A DNA stretch of 64,000 bases from Rhodobiaceae bacterium (GTDB lineage: Bacteria; Pseudomonadota; Alphaproteobacteria; Rhizobiales; Tepidamorphaceae). The position numbers and the translations under genes are program-made. Of the stretch, positions 25,607 to 34,769 are shown one piece after another. The notes under the pieces were generated by a model that saw only the letters and a program-made list of their open reading frames with translations, had not been told where the DNA came from and ran no database searches. Each line of letters starts with the position of its first letter. Positions within the stretch are counted from its first letter, which is position 1. The DNA is taken from the NCBI GenBank assembly GCA_020637895.1, contig JACKJP010000002.1, positions 558,001-622,000 of the forward strand. The letters are read 5' to 3'.

Positions 25607-26953
25607 ATGAACCGGAAAATCGAATTGGCCGAGAGCCAGACACCGCGCTACACCTCCTATCCGACCGCTCCGCATTTCAATGCGGATGTCGGGCCTCAGA
25701 CTCATGCGGCATGGCTCGATGCGGTACCTGCCGATGAGCCTGTATCGCTCTATTTTCACGTACCGTTCTGCCGAACGCTGTGCCACTACTGCGGCTGCCA
25801 TACCAAGGCCGTGCACAAGCAGGAGCCGGTAGACGCCTATGCCCGGCGAATCGAGGGCGAGCTTGCGCTGGTGGCAGCGCATCTCGGCCGAACACGCGGC
25901 GTCAGCCACATTCACTGGGGCGGCGGCACGCCGACTATCATCGGCACGGAGGGGCTTCAGCGCATCATCGAGCAGATCCATCAGCGCCTTGCGCCGACAG
26001 AGAGCTGCGAACACGCCATCGAACTCGATCCGCGATACGTCTCCGGCGCGCTCGCGCGCGAACTTGCTGATTGCGGCATCAATCGCGCCAGCCTTGGCGT
26101 TCAGGATTTCAATCCGCGTGTTCAGGCGGCCATCGGCCGTATCCAGCCCTATGATCTGGTCGTCGCGGTGGTGGAGCGCCTGCGACGCGCAGGGATCGAG
26201 CGGCTGAATTTCGACCTGATGTACGGGCTTCCGGCACAAACGATGGCCGATCTGGTTGCCACGATCGAACGGACAATCGCACTCAACCCGTCGCGGATCG
26301 CCCTTTTTGGCTATGCACATGTGCCCTGGTTCAAGAAAAACCAGCAACTGATCGACGAGGCCTTGCTGCCAGGAACACAGGCCCGCCTCGAACAGGTGGA
26401 AGTCGCGGCAGAAACGCTCGAAGCCGCAGGCTATGTGCCGGTAGGTCTGGATCATTTCGCCCTTCCCGGCGACCCGCTGGCCGTGGCGGCGGCGGAGGGT
26501 ACGCTACGTCGGAATTTTCAGGGCTACACGACCGACAGTGCCGAAACGCTCATCGGTCTCGGCGCTTCATCGATCAGCCAGTTCCGGCAGGGATACACGC
26601 AGAATGACGCGGCGACCGCACTTTGGTCGCGCGCGATCGACAGCAGCGAGTTCGCCACCCGGCGCGGATATGCCCTGACTCAGGAAGACCGCGTTCGACG
26701 GCGCATCATCGAACAGCTGATGTGCACGCTGATCGCCGATCCTTCGGCTATCGCCCGAGCCCATGGCGTGGACCCGTCCATTCTGCGCCCGTCACTGGAG
26801 CGCCTTACGCCCCTCATCGACGACGGCTATGTCGAGTTTGACGGCAATGTCGTGCGCATTCCCGAGGCCGAACGGCACATGATGCGTCTGGTTGCCGTCG
26901 CTTTCGACACCTTCCACAAGCAGGAGCCGCAGCGACACGCGCGGTCCGTCTGA
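25607..26953 (+). CDS. hemN: Oxygen-independent coproporphyrinogen III dehydrogenase HemN
   Basis: HemN converts coproporphyrinogen III to protoporphyrinogen IX without oxygen, using radical SAM chemistry in the cytoplasm. The 448 residues include RYTSYPTAPHF near the start, the cluster motif C55-RTL-C59-HY-C62, then GGGTPT and the C-terminal HemN domain. Essential motifs begin at residue 14, so the start cannot lie much further downstream. No ribosome site precedes the ATG and a FixK/FNR box lies 42 bases upstream. Together with hemA it supplies haem under low oxygen. Confidence 0.96.
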   Translation: MNRKIELAESQTPRYTSYPTAPHFNADVGPQTHAAWLDAVPADEPVSLYFHVPFCRTLCHYCGCHTKAVHKQEPVDAYARRIEGELALVAAHLGRTRGVSHIHWGGGTPTIIGTEGLQRIIEQIHQRLAPTESCEHAIELDPRYVSGALARELADCGINRASLGVQDFNPRVQAAIGRIQPYDLVVAVVERLRRAGIERLNFDLMYGLPAQTMADLVATIERTIALNPSRIALFGYAHVPWFKKNQQLIDEALLPGTQARLEQVEVAAETLEAAGYVPVGLDHFALPGDPLAVAAAEGTLRRNFQGYTTDSAETLIGLGASSISQFRQGYTQNDAATALWSRAIDSSEFATRRGYALTQEDRVRRRIIEQLMCTLIADPSAIARAHGVDPSILRPSLERLTPLIDDGYVEFDGNVVRIPEAERHMMRLVAVAFDTFHKQEPQRHARSV

Positions 26954-27018
26954 GCGGGCTCGCCCGCTTTCAGCAACTAGCGACCTCGCCGGTTACATAC
27001 AGGACATCGGCGGCAGCC

Positions 27019-27053
27019 AAAAAAATGGCCGCATTCCCTTAAGAATGCGGCCA
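27019..27053 (-). terminator. Strong rho-independent terminator of the fixK-type gene
   Basis: TGGCCGCATTC (27026-27036) pairs perfectly with GAATGCGGCCA (27043-27053) around the loop CCTTAA, and on the minus strand seven T follow. It separates the convergent hemN and fixK-type genes; the stem may also stop hemN transcripts. Confidence 0.88.
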
Positions 27054-27117
27054 GTTGGCAAGAGGAGGGTACCGGTTCCTCACCGGAATTCGGCCGCACC
27101 GGCCGGCAACGAACCCC

Positions 27118-27765
27118 CTATTCGTCGCCGGTCAGCGCGGTGATCGCAGACATATCCGCGATCAAGATCAAATCCTGCCGTTCCATTGCGATGACGCCGC
27201 GGCGGCGCAGGTCGGAGAAAGACCGGCTCACCGTTTCGATCGTCAGGCCGAGATAGTCGGCGATTTCCTGGCGGGTCATGGAGAGGCGGATTCGCGCCTC
27301 GCCTTCTTCGACGTTGCCGGCGAGACCGGCCAGGAAAGTAGCGATACGTTCCATCGCGGACTTGCGCCCGAGCAACACCATATGCCCGTGCATCGCAGCG
27401 TGCCGGCCGACCAGATATTCCGACAGCATCTGCTGGAAATGACCCGCTTCGCCGCAAGCCGAACGGTCATATGCGGCAATCCGGCTCGGGCGCAGCACTT
27501 CGGCGGTGCACTGGTATTCGTCCGCCAGTGTCAGGCCGAAATAGTCGCCGGGGCCAAGAAGCTCGACGATCTGGCGGCGCCCGTCCGGCAGCAGCCGAAA
27601 CAGCATCATCGCGCCATCGATCAGCTTGAAATAGCGCCCGGCAGCGTCGCCTTCATAAAAGACGATGTCGTGCTGATCGGCGCGAAGGGATTGTATCTCG
27701 CAGCTGTCGGAAACAGCGCGCTGGGCGCGCATTGGCCGCAGATCGATGATCGCTGCATGGCTCAT
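27118..27765 (-). CDS. fixK: Crp/Fnr-family regulator of the FixK type
   Basis: A 215-residue activator from the ATG reading MSHAAIIDL, with AGGAGG six bases upstream. It has a cyclic-nucleotide-type beta barrel (about 30-110), a long dimer helix and a C-terminal helix-turn-helix TRQEIADYLGLTIETVSRSFSDLRRRGVI. The E..SR pattern of the recognition helix is the one that reads TTGAT half-sites, matching the two boxes nearby. The N-terminal cysteine cluster of oxygen-sensing FNR is missing (only one Cys before residue 25), so it should depend on FixLJ for oxygen information. Confidence 0.9.
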   Translation of the reverse strand: MSHAAIIDLRPMRAQRAVSDSCEIQSLRADQHDIVFYEGDAAGRYFKLIDGAMMLFRLLPDGRRQIVELLGPGDYFGLTLADEYQCTAEVLRPSRIAAYDRSACGEAGHFQQMLSEYLVGRHAAMHGHMVLLGRKSAMERIATFLAGLAGNVEEGEARIRLSMTRQEIADYLGLTIETVSRSFSDLRRRGVIAMERQDLILIADMSAITALTGDE

Positions 27766-27966
27766 TTCCGTCCTCCTGCGTTGCCGGCGAATTGATCGCC
27801 GCATTGGCTTGAAGGTACGGGAGCTTACCCTGGCGCGAAATTCGGTTGGCTACGTAAGGACTACTGCGTAACCCATTTGGCTAATGAGGTGCGGCAGCAT
27901 GCGCCGGCCATCAGACGCCGCGAACAATGTTGGGGCGAAAGGCGACTTCGCAGCGTTTGAAATCGC

Positions 27967-28377
27967 TCAGACCAGCGAACGCAGTAACCGGCCGGCTTCC
28001 TCGCGCTGTGTCTCGAGCGTCTCAGCCAGATCCTTGATCTCTGCAATTCGAGCCTTGAGCGCGCGCGACAGAATGTCTGTGCTGGTGGCCTCGCTGCGGC
28101 TCTGGACCAGCGCGGCGAGCAGTTCGCCGATCTGATCCACCGGCATGCCGACTGAACGGCACATATGTATGATCGCCATGAGCCTTCGCGATTCAGGTCC
28201 ATAGAATCGATGGCGTCCGGACCTGCGGGGATTGAGCAGGCCTTTTTCTTCGTAGAAGCGCAGGGTTCTCAGGCTGACGCCAAAACGCTCCGCCATCTCC
28301 GCGATGCCGATTTCCTTCTCCAGCCCATCGTCGGGCAAGAATCCCGAAGGCAAGGGCGGTAGGTCCGCCTCGTTCAT
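27967..28377 (-). CDS. MerR-family transcriptional regulator
   Basis: A 136-residue regulator preceded by AGGAGAAGGAA. The MerR helix-turn-helix begins at about residue 23 (IGIAEMAERFGVSLRTLRFYEEKGLLNPRR), followed by a dimer coiled coil ending near the C-terminus. There is no cysteine cluster for metal or redox sensing. A perfect palindrome TTAGCCGGCTAA lies 15 bases before its start and may be its own operator. The upstream divergent gene encodes an orphan solute-binding protein. Confidence 0.88.
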   Translation of the reverse strand: MNEADLPPLPSGFLPDDGLEKEIGIAEMAERFGVSLRTLRFYEEKGLLNPRRSGRHRFYGPESRRLMAIIHMCRSVGMPVDQIGELLAALVQSRSEATSTDILSRALKARIAEIKDLAETLETQREEAGRLLRSLV

Positions 28378-28391
28378 TTCCTTCTCCTAGG

Positions 28392-28403
28392 TTAGCCGGC
28401 TAA
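28392..28403. promoter_or_regulatory. Palindrome before the MerR-type gene
   Basis: TTAGCCGGCTAA is a perfect 12-base palindrome 15 bases upstream of the regulator start codon, overlapping the expected promoter or leader. Autoregulation is inference from position. Confidence 0.4.
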
Positions 28404-28501
28404 TATTTTGGACATCAAAATCTCTTGTCGCTTTCGAGCCCGAAGCCGAACTTACGTTAGGAATTGTGGCCCCGACGCCCGTGGTTGAAAAGGAACCAAG
28501 G

Positions 28502-28522
28502 GTTACAGTTGCCGAATGTAAC
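28502..28522. promoter_or_regulatory. Dyad GTTACA-N9-TGTAAC upstream of the solute-binding protein gene
   Basis: GTTACA (28502-28507) and TGTAAC (28517-28522) form a perfect inverted repeat with 9 bases between, centred about 125 bases before the solute-binding protein start. It could be an operator for a dimeric regulator; the protein is not known. Confidence 0.35.
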
Positions 28523-28637
28523 AGTTAAGACTGTCGTAAAATGGGGCTAATTCGGCCGGTTGCGGGGCTGGATCGGCGGGCGTTGGAGCGCTATAAGTCG
28601 CGCATCAACGAACAGCCGGTGGACGGGCGTGCCAGGC

Positions 28638-29486
28638 ATGAGAGGCCGACTTATCTTTTGCATGCTGGCTATCGCCGGTGTGGTGGCGACCATCGGCATG
28701 ACAGGCGCGGTGCGCGCAACCGAGCTGGCCATTCCCAATTTTGTCGATCCGGGACGCTATGTGGTCAAACCCGATTTTGACCGGATCCGGCAGATCAGGT
28801 TTCTGACCGAACTCGATGCACCTCCCTTCAGCTATATCGGCCCTGACGGCGAACTGACCGGATTCAATGTCGATCTTGCCCGGGAGATCTGCCGCACTCT
28901 CGACCTGCCCTGCACCATCCAGGGATTCAAATGGGATCTCCTGATCTCGGGGCTCGAAGCCGATCGTGGCGACGCGATCATCGCGCAGATCGCGATCAAC
29001 GAAGAGAGCCGCAAACGCTTCCTGTTCACAGACAGATATCTGGCGCGACCCGGTCGATTTGTCGGCAGCGAGCGCGTGACGGCTCAGGACGCAACCCCGA
29101 CCGAACTCGGGGGAAAGACCGTTGCGGTCGTCGCCGGAAGCGCCCATGAAGCCTTCCTGAGAAATGCATTTCCCGGATCGGCGGCAATGCCTTTTCCGGA
29201 CATGAACGCGGCGCTGAAGGCACTGACGGATGGCAAGGTCGAACTTGTGTTCGGCGACGCGCTGTCCCTATCCCTGTGGCTCAACGGCAAGGGCTCGGAC
29301 GGGTGCTGCCGCTTCGTCGGCGGCCCCTTCACGGAAAGCCGCTATTTCGGGGAAGGTCTGGCAATCGCCGTGGCGCCGGACAACGCACCCCTCGCCGATG
29401 CGCTCAATCACGCGCTGGCGCGGGTCGGCGCGTCAAACGCCTTCCTGGAAATTTACCTGCGCTATTTCCCGATATCGTTCTACTGA
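28638..29486 (+). CDS. Periplasmic solute-binding protein, family 3 (amino acid type), orphan
   Basis: A 282-residue exported protein from the ATG reading MRGRLIFCML, with a signal peptide of about 28 residues ending near VRATELA. The core has the family 3 pattern PFSYIGPDGELTGFNVDLAREICRTL, then the GLEADRGDAIIAQIAIN and RKRFLFTDRYL segments that follow it in amino-acid-binding proteins. No permease or ATPase genes are adjacent, so it is an orphan that may serve a distant transporter or a sensor. Residues DGCCRF form an unusual Cys pair. Confidence 0.88.
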   Translation: MRGRLIFCMLAIAGVVATIGMTGAVRATELAIPNFVDPGRYVVKPDFDRIRQIRFLTELDAPPFSYIGPDGELTGFNVDLAREICRTLDLPCTIQGFKWDLLISGLEADRGDAIIAQIAINEESRKRFLFTDRYLARPGRFVGSERVTAQDATPTELGGKTVAVVAGSAHEAFLRNAFPGSAAMPFPDMNAALKALTDGKVELVFGDALSLSLWLNGKGSDGCCRFVGGPFTESRYFGEGLAIAVAPDNAPLADALNHALARVGASNAFLEIYLRYFPISFY

Positions 29487-29503
29487 GTTTCGAACGCGCT
29501 GCT

Positions 29504-30331
29504 TCAATTGCGTTCAGCGCTGTCTTTCCGCGTCGGCCCCGACGGGTGATCCGGCATGAACGGCAGCAGCAGGCTCCAGATCAGATGCGTCGGCTTCTCG
29601 TCAGGATAATCGTCCAGACCGATGCGCATCCCCTCATGGCCGGCGGAGGGCTGGGGCACGTAGGTCGCAAAAATGCGGTCCCACAGCGACAGATTAAAAC
29701 CGTAGTTGGAATCGGTTTCGCCGCGAATGACCGAATGGTGCACGCGATGCATGTCGGGTGTCACGACGAACAGGCGCAACAGGCGGTCGAGGCCGAGCGG
29801 CAGACGCGCATTGGCGTGATTGAAGACGGCCGAACCGTTAAGCACGGCCTCGAAGACAAAGACCGCGAGCGGCGGCGCACCGATAAGAAAGATCACGACC
29901 GCCTTCCACAGCATCGAAAGCAGTATCTCGATGGGATGGAAGCGCAGCGCCGTCGTGACATCGATGTCGCGATCTGCGTGATGCACGCGATGGAGCCGCC
30001 AGAAGAGCGGTATCTTATGCGATGCGACATGCTGCGCGTAGACGGCCAGATCAAGGACGATGAAAGAAGCGATGCCCGCGACCCAGCCGGGCAACGCGAT
30101 CAGGTTGAAGAGGCCCCAGCCCGCTTCCTGCGCCGCGATTGCAAAGCCGACAGCGGCGAGCGGGAATATCAGGCGCACGGCGATTGCATCGATGGCGACA
30201 ATCGAGAGGTTGGTGAGCCAGCGGCGACCCTTCAGCGCGACGAGCGCGCGCCTCGGCTGCGCAAGCTCCCAGCCTGCCATTCCCAGAAAAATGCCCGCGA
30301 AGATCACAATGCGAATGACGCCATCGCTCAT
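29504..30331 (-). CDS. Fatty acid hydroxylase / sterol desaturase family protein
   Basis: A 275-residue membrane protein with four or so helices and the histidine clusters HVASH, HRVHH and a second HRVHH, which bind the di-iron centre of this family (PF04116). Members hydroxylate or desaturate lipids, including carotenoids and sterol-like lipids; the substrate here is unknown. It lies downstream of the TerB-like gene by about 20 bases on the same strand. Confidence 0.9.
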   Translation of the reverse strand: MSDGVIRIVIFAGIFLGMAGWELAQPRRALVALKGRRWLTNLSIVAIDAIAVRLIFPLAAVGFAIAAQEAGWGLFNLIALPGWVAGIASFIVLDLAVYAQHVASHKIPLFWRLHRVHHADRDIDVTTALRFHPIEILLSMLWKAVVIFLIGAPPLAVFVFEAVLNGSAVFNHANARLPLGLDRLLRLFVVTPDMHRVHHSVIRGETDSNYGFNLSLWDRIFATYVPQPSAGHEGMRIGLDDYPDEKPTHLIWSLLLPFMPDHPSGPTRKDSAERN

Positions 30332-30352
30332 CGCGGCAACCCTGTTCTTTCC

Positions 30353-30760
30353 TCAGGGCTTGCGGAACCGGGCACGCGCCGCCCGTTCGATCGCGGCGAC
30401 GGTCAGGTTGTCGAGATCGAGGCGATCGCGAATGATCTGCAGAAGCCGCAATTCCTCCTGCTCGACATGAAGGTCGGCCGCGGCGACCTCGACCGCCAGT
30501 GCATAGGCGGTATCGTGCCAGCGTTCCGGCAGACTGTCCGCGATGAGGTCGAGAACGGCATCGAGGCCTTCCTCGCCGAGCATGGTGCCGCATGCTTCGG
30601 CAACGGAGACCAGTTTCTCGCGGTCGAATTCGGCAAATGCCGGAAGATTCTGCACCACCGCGCCAATGCGCTTGAGCTCGGGGTCGGTCATATCGCGATC
30701 AGCTGCCGCCATCGTCACCATGACGTAGATAAAGGTTTCCTGGATGCTTAGCTTTGCCAT
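30353..30760 (-). CDS. TerB-like helical protein
   Basis: A 135-residue soluble all-helical protein. The pattern YVMVTMAAADRDMTDPELKRIG and the later AVEVAAADLHVEQEELRLLQII is the two-fold acidic signature of TerB-type tellurite resistance domains, which bind metal ions. Other tellurite genes are absent, so a general stress or membrane-associated role is more likely. It precedes the fatty acid hydroxylase-like gene, probably in one operon. Confidence 0.8.
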   Translation of the reverse strand: MAKLSIQETFIYVMVTMAAADRDMTDPELKRIGAVVQNLPAFAEFDREKLVSVAEACGTMLGEEGLDAVLDLIADSLPERWHDTAYALAVEVAAADLHVEQEELRLLQIIRDRLDLDNLTVAAIERAARARFRKP

Positions 30761-31007
30761 GGCGGTCTCTTCTTCCCTACCGTTTCGCGCTGCGGCTGTC
30801 TGTGCCGGATGGCAAGCTATGTGCTGCCACCCCCCGCTTCAAGTATCTTGCGCCCTGACCGAAGCTTAGAAGACGCGTCGGATTGACGCTAGGATGCCAG
30901 TTGAAGCGATGACAAAGCCCCGAGCGGGCCCGCTTCCATCCTGCGGTGAAAGGCACTAGTGTCCGCGCGCGCCGAACAGGCGGGCATGGCAGGGAGATTG
31001 AGCCGGA

Positions 31008-32594
31008 ATGACGGATTTGCGCGCGCTTGGGATGGAAAGCAGGGCCTGGCCCTTCGAGGAGGCGCGCAAGCTTCTGGATCGCCGGGCCAAACAGCCGTCG
31101 GACGGGCCGGTTCTTTTCGAGACCGGTTACGGACCGAGCGGGCTTCCCCATATCGGCACCTTCGGCGAAGTCGCCCGCACCAGCATGGTGCGCCATGCGC
31201 TTTCGGTCATCAGCGACATGCCGACACGGCTGATCTGCTTTTCGGACGACATGGACGGCCTGCGCAAGGTGCCAGACAATGTCCCCAACCGCGACATGCT
31301 GACCGAATATCTGGAGCGGCCGCTCACTGTCGTGCCCGATCCGTTCGGCAAGTTCGAGAGCTTCGGGCATCACAACAATGCAATGCTTCGCTCGTTCCTC
31401 GACCGCTTCGGCTTCGAGTATGAATTCTACAGCGCGACAGAATGCTATCGCAGTGGCCGTTTTGACGCTGCCCTGATGCGCGTTCTGGAGTGTTTCGACG
31501 CAGTGCGCGATACGATCCTGCCGACGCTGGGGTCCGAGCGCCGCGCGACCTACAGCCCGTTTCTTCCGGTCTGCCCGCGAACCGGGAAGGTTCTTCAGGT
31601 GCCGGTGATCGAAAAGGACATCGCCGCCGGCACGATCACCTACAAGGACCCGGAAACCGACGAAGCGGTCACGGTTCCGGTCACGGGCGGCGGCTGCAAG
31701 CTGCAATGGAAAGCCGACTGGGCAATGCGCTGGTTCGCCCTCGGCGTCGACTACGAGATGTCAGGCAAGGACCTGATCGATTCCGTCACGCTTTCCAGCC
31801 GCATCTGCAAGATCCTGGGCGGTACCCCGCCGGAAGGATTCAATTATGAGCTCTTCCTGGACGACAAGGGTCAGAAGATTTCAAAGTCGAAGGGCAACGG
31901 ACTGACGATCGACGAGTGGCTGCGCTACGCAAGCCCTGAAAGCCTGTCGCTCTTCATGTATCAGGCGCCGCGCAAGGCAAAGCGCCTCTATTTCGACGTC
32001 ATCCCCCGCAATGTGGACGACTACGAGCAGCATCTTGCGGCCTATGCCGAACAGGCGCCTGACAGACAACTCGTCAATCCGGTCTGGCACGTTCATCACG
32101 GACATCCACCAGAGCCGGAACTGCCCCTGTCCTTCTCCATGCTGCTCAATCTTGTCAGCGCTTCAAACGCGCATGAGAAATCCGTGCTCTGGGGATTCAT
32201 CCGTCGTTATGCGCCGGAGGCGACGCCGGAGAGCCATCCACGGCTGGATGCCCTCGTCGGATACGCGATTGCCTATTTTGAGGATTTCGTCGCGCCAACG
32301 AAGAAGTTCCGGGTTGCGAGCGACCAGGAGCGGGCGGCAATACTCGACCTGGCAGCGCGGCTCGGCACAGTCGAACCGGGCAATGAGACCGACGGCGAAC
32401 TGATCCAGAATATCGTCTACGCCGTCGGCAAGGACCACGGGTTCGACCCGCTGCGCGACTGGTTCAAGGCGCTCTACGAAGTGCTGCTTGGACAGGAACA
32501 GGGGCCGCGGTTTGGGTCCTTCGTCGCGCTATACGGCATCACCGAGACCCGAACGATGATCAACGACCGCCTGGCGCGTCCGCATCATTCGTGA
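31008..32594 (+). CDS. lysS: Lysyl-tRNA synthetase, class I
   Basis: A 528-residue enzyme that charges tRNA-Lys. It is the class I type, recognised by the HIGT version of the HIGH motif (GLPHIGTFGE, about residue 47) and by KISKSKGNG (about residue 288), not the common class II fold. Many Alphaproteobacteria use this archaeal-type enzyme. Its last 35 bases overlap the convergent nuclease-like gene. It has no evident operon partner. Confidence 0.95.
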   Translation: MTDLRALGMESRAWPFEEARKLLDRRAKQPSDGPVLFETGYGPSGLPHIGTFGEVARTSMVRHALSVISDMPTRLICFSDDMDGLRKVPDNVPNRDMLTEYLERPLTVVPDPFGKFESFGHHNNAMLRSFLDRFGFEYEFYSATECYRSGRFDAALMRVLECFDAVRDTILPTLGSERRATYSPFLPVCPRTGKVLQVPVIEKDIAAGTITYKDPETDEAVTVPVTGGGCKLQWKADWAMRWFALGVDYEMSGKDLIDSVTLSSRICKILGGTPPEGFNYELFLDDKGQKISKSKGNGLTIDEWLRYASPESLSLFMYQAPRKAKRLYFDVIPRNVDDYEQHLAAYAEQAPDRQLVNPVWHVHHGHPPEPELPLSFSMLLNLVSASNAHEKSVLWGFIRRYAPEATPESHPRLDALVGYAIAYFEDFVAPTKKFRVASDQERAAILDLAARLGTVEPGNETDGELIQNIVYAVGKDHGFDPLRDWFKALYEVLLGQEQGPRFGSFVALYGITETRTMINDRLARPHHS

Positions 32595-33243
32595 GCAGTC
32601 GGGGTGCGGGAGCGAACTGGCCCACATGGGCTTCCCGCGCTTCATCCCATGCCTGACGATAGGTCTCGGGCGCGTCGTCTCCAGGGCTAGCCCAGCCCTG
32701 CCTGACGAGCCAGAGGCCGATATCCAGCTTCCCGATCTGACAGTATCGCGCGTCATCACCCGCATCGGCGCCCTGCGCCCGGAACCCGATCGAACAACTG
32801 AGCGCACGCCGGCCGACCAGCATCTGGAAGGCCGTCGCGCCGGCACGCCCGCAGCGCCACTCACGTCCCTCGCCGTCGGTGCAACTGGCCTGAAGGGCGA
32901 GCGGCTCTATGCCGGCCATCCGGATGGTTTCCTTGCCCTTCCTGATGACACCGGCGGACAGGACCAGGGGCCGGTAAAGCAACGTCGGTTTCGGCGGCCG
33001 TGGCGGTGGTGGCGGCGGTTCCCTGGCCGGCAGGCGCGTAAGCTCGCCGCTGACGATCGGGCCCGGCAAGGCGCTGGGCGGCGTCACGTCGCGCACTTCT
33101 GCGGCAGGCTCGGTCGGCAGGCTGGCGGGGGGCGGCGGCGCGGGAGGCGGGGGTTCGGGTGCCGTCAGATACAGCCACCCGAATATGCTCGCGGTACACA
33201 GTACCGCGATGGAAAGCATCCTTGAGATGAACCCCTTGAACAT
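32560..33243 (-). CDS. Membrane-anchored staphylococcal-nuclease-like protein
   Basis: A 227-residue protein with an N-terminal membrane anchor (residues about 7-28), a long Pro-rich linker with runs such as PEPPPPAPPPP, and a C-terminal nuclease-like OB fold (about 95-215). RMAGIEPL and DIGLWLVRQGWA match the fold, and the Arg and Glu of the first active-site strand are present, but the classical DGDT loop is replaced by VIRKG. Four or more Cys in the domain suggest disulfides in the periplasm. Activity is uncertain. The 3' end overlaps lysS on the other strand by 35 bases. Confidence 0.75.
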   Translation of the reverse strand: MFKGFISRMLSIAVLCTASIFGWLYLTAPEPPPPAPPPPASLPTEPAAEVRDVTPPSALPGPIVSGELTRLPAREPPPPPPRPPKPTLLYRPLVLSAGVIRKGKETIRMAGIEPLALQASCTDGEGREWRCGRAGATAFQMLVGRRALSCSIGFRAQGADAGDDARYCQIGKLDIGLWLVRQGWASPGDDAPETYRQAWDEAREAHVGQFAPAPRLLTNDADAPGGR

Positions 33244-33348
33244 GTCTCGTCACATCGTCCGTCAAAGCGCATTCAGGTTCAATGAGCAATTCCATCGTGA
33301 CCGGAAACGCACTAGGTTGCGCCGCAAGATACCGATTCCGGCCAAGAG

Positions 33349-33678
33349 ATGAACGCAATCTACAAGATCGCCAGACGGAAGGAATGGGAAGCCGCCAAAG
33401 GCGGTGGTTTCTATGCCGGATCGCCCGACGACCTGCGCGACGGCTTCATCCATTTCTCGACCGCCGAACAGCTTGCCGGAACGCTGGCGAAGCATTTCGC
33501 AAATGACCCCGATCTCCTTCTGCTCACCGTGGACGCGGCCGGGCTGGGAGAAGCGCTACGCTGGGAAACCTCGCGCCGCGGCGAGCTTTTTCCCCATCTC
33601 TACCGGCCCCTGCTGGTGGGAGAGGTAACAGCGGTCCGCGACATCACGGACACCGATCGAAAGCCGACGCCAAAATGA
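33349..33678 (+). CDS. DUF952 family protein
   Basis: A 109-residue protein with the DUF952 landmarks IYKIARRKEWEAA at the start, FIHFSTAEQL, and LFPHLYRPL near the end. The function is not established; the fold resembles RNA 2'-phosphotransferase-like or ADP-ribose-related folds. Its stop overlaps the start of pyrD in ATGA, so the two are translationally coupled. Confidence 0.9.
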   Translation: MNAIYKIARRKEWEAAKGGGFYAGSPDDLRDGFIHFSTAEQLAGTLAKHFANDPDLLLLTVDAAGLGEALRWETSRRGELFPHLYRPLLVGEVTAVRDITDTDRKPTPK

Positions 33679-34757
33679 TCTCTGGACTGAGCCGTCTAGC
33701 CCAACCCTTCCTGCTGGCCATGGACCCCGAACAGGCCCATGAGCTCACGATCAGGGCCCTCTCGTCAGGACTTCATCCCCGCGCCATCATGCCCGTCGAC
33801 CCGCTACTCCGGCAGCGCTTCTGGGATCTGGACTTCCCCAATCCGCTTGGCATGGCCGCGGGCTTCGACAAGAACGCGAAGGCACCGGATGCGCTGCTCA
33901 GCATCGGCTTCGGCTTTACCGAAATCGGCACGGTGACGCCGCTGGCGCAGGCCGGCAATCCACGCCCCCGCATCTTCCGATTGCGCGAGGACCAGGGTGT
34001 GGTCAACAGGCTCGGCTTCAACAATGAAGGCCATGAAGCCGCCCTGCGGCGCCTGCGAGGACGCCCGAGACGAGGGATCGTCGGTGTCAATATCGGTGCG
34101 AACAAGGACAGCGCCGACCGCATTTCCGATTATGTCGCAGGCATTGGCACATTCGCCGCGGTCGCTTCGTATTTCACCGTAAACATTTCCTCTCCCAATA
34201 CGCCGGGCCTGCGCAACCTGCAGCAGGGCGAGGCGCTGGACGAGTTGCTTGAAAAGGTCATGGCCGCGCGGAATGCCGCGACGGGCGAGGGGCGCCGCGC
34301 CCCGGTTCTCCTGAAAGTCGCTCCCGACATCGACCGCCTCCAGATCGATACAATCGCCGCAGCCGTCCGCGCTCACGCTGTCGATGGGATCATCGTCTCC
34401 AACACGACCCTCGCGCGCACCGGGTTGAGAAGCCCCCTTCGCGACGAGACCGGCGGCCTTTCCGGGCGTCCGCTGTTTGAACGCTCCACCATCGTGCTGG
34501 CGCAGATGCGCCTTGCCGTCGGCCCCGAGCTGCCGATCATCGGCGTTGGCGGCATTCATTCGGCCGACAGCGCGTGGGAGAAATTGCGTGCCGGCGCAAA
34601 CCTCCTGCAAATCTATTCGGCGCTCGTCTATGGCGGCGTCGGGCTGGCGGCCGATATCGTCGCAGGGATCGCGCGCCGCATGCACAGGGAAAAGCTGGGC
34701 TCGCTGGCGGAAGTCACATCGACAGGCGCCGAGGACTGGGCGTCGCGGGCACCCTGA
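33675..34757 (+). CDS. pyrD: Dihydroorotate dehydrogenase (quinone), class 2
   Basis: PyrD oxidises dihydroorotate to orotate in pyrimidine synthesis and passes electrons to quinone at the inner membrane. The 360 residues start with the amphipathic helical extension of class 2 enzymes (LAQPFLLAMDPEQAHELT), followed by NPLGMAAGFDKNA for FMN, the active segment NISSPNTPGLR with the catalytic Ser, and the GVGGIHSADSA phosphate-binding part. It follows the DUF952 gene with a 4-base overlap. Confidence 0.96.
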   Translation: MISGLSRLAQPFLLAMDPEQAHELTIRALSSGLHPRAIMPVDPLLRQRFWDLDFPNPLGMAAGFDKNAKAPDALLSIGFGFTEIGTVTPLAQAGNPRPRIFRLREDQGVVNRLGFNNEGHEAALRRLRGRPRRGIVGVNIGANKDSADRISDYVAGIGTFAAVASYFTVNISSPNTPGLRNLQQGEALDELLEKVMAARNAATGEGRRAPVLLKVAPDIDRLQIDTIAAAVRAHAVDGIIVSNTTLARTGLRSPLRDETGGLSGRPLFERSTIVLAQMRLAVGPELPIIGVGGIHSADSAWEKLRAGANLLQIYSALVYGGVGLAADIVAGIARRMHREKLGSLAEVTSTGAEDWASRAP

Positions 34758-34769
34758 CAGGATATCGAT

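Noticed and set aside
27118..27765. Naming the Crp-type regulator FNR
   Set aside because: The N-terminal cysteine cluster needed for the iron-sulfur centre is missing, so FixK type is preferred.
27861..28202. Open frame of 113 codons on the minus strand next to the MerR-type gene
   Set aside because: Mostly overlaps the MerR-type gene in another frame and has shadow composition.
29276..30751. Open frame of 491 codons on the plus strand
   Set aside because: Covers the solute-binding gene in another frame and the hydroxylase and TerB genes in antisense.
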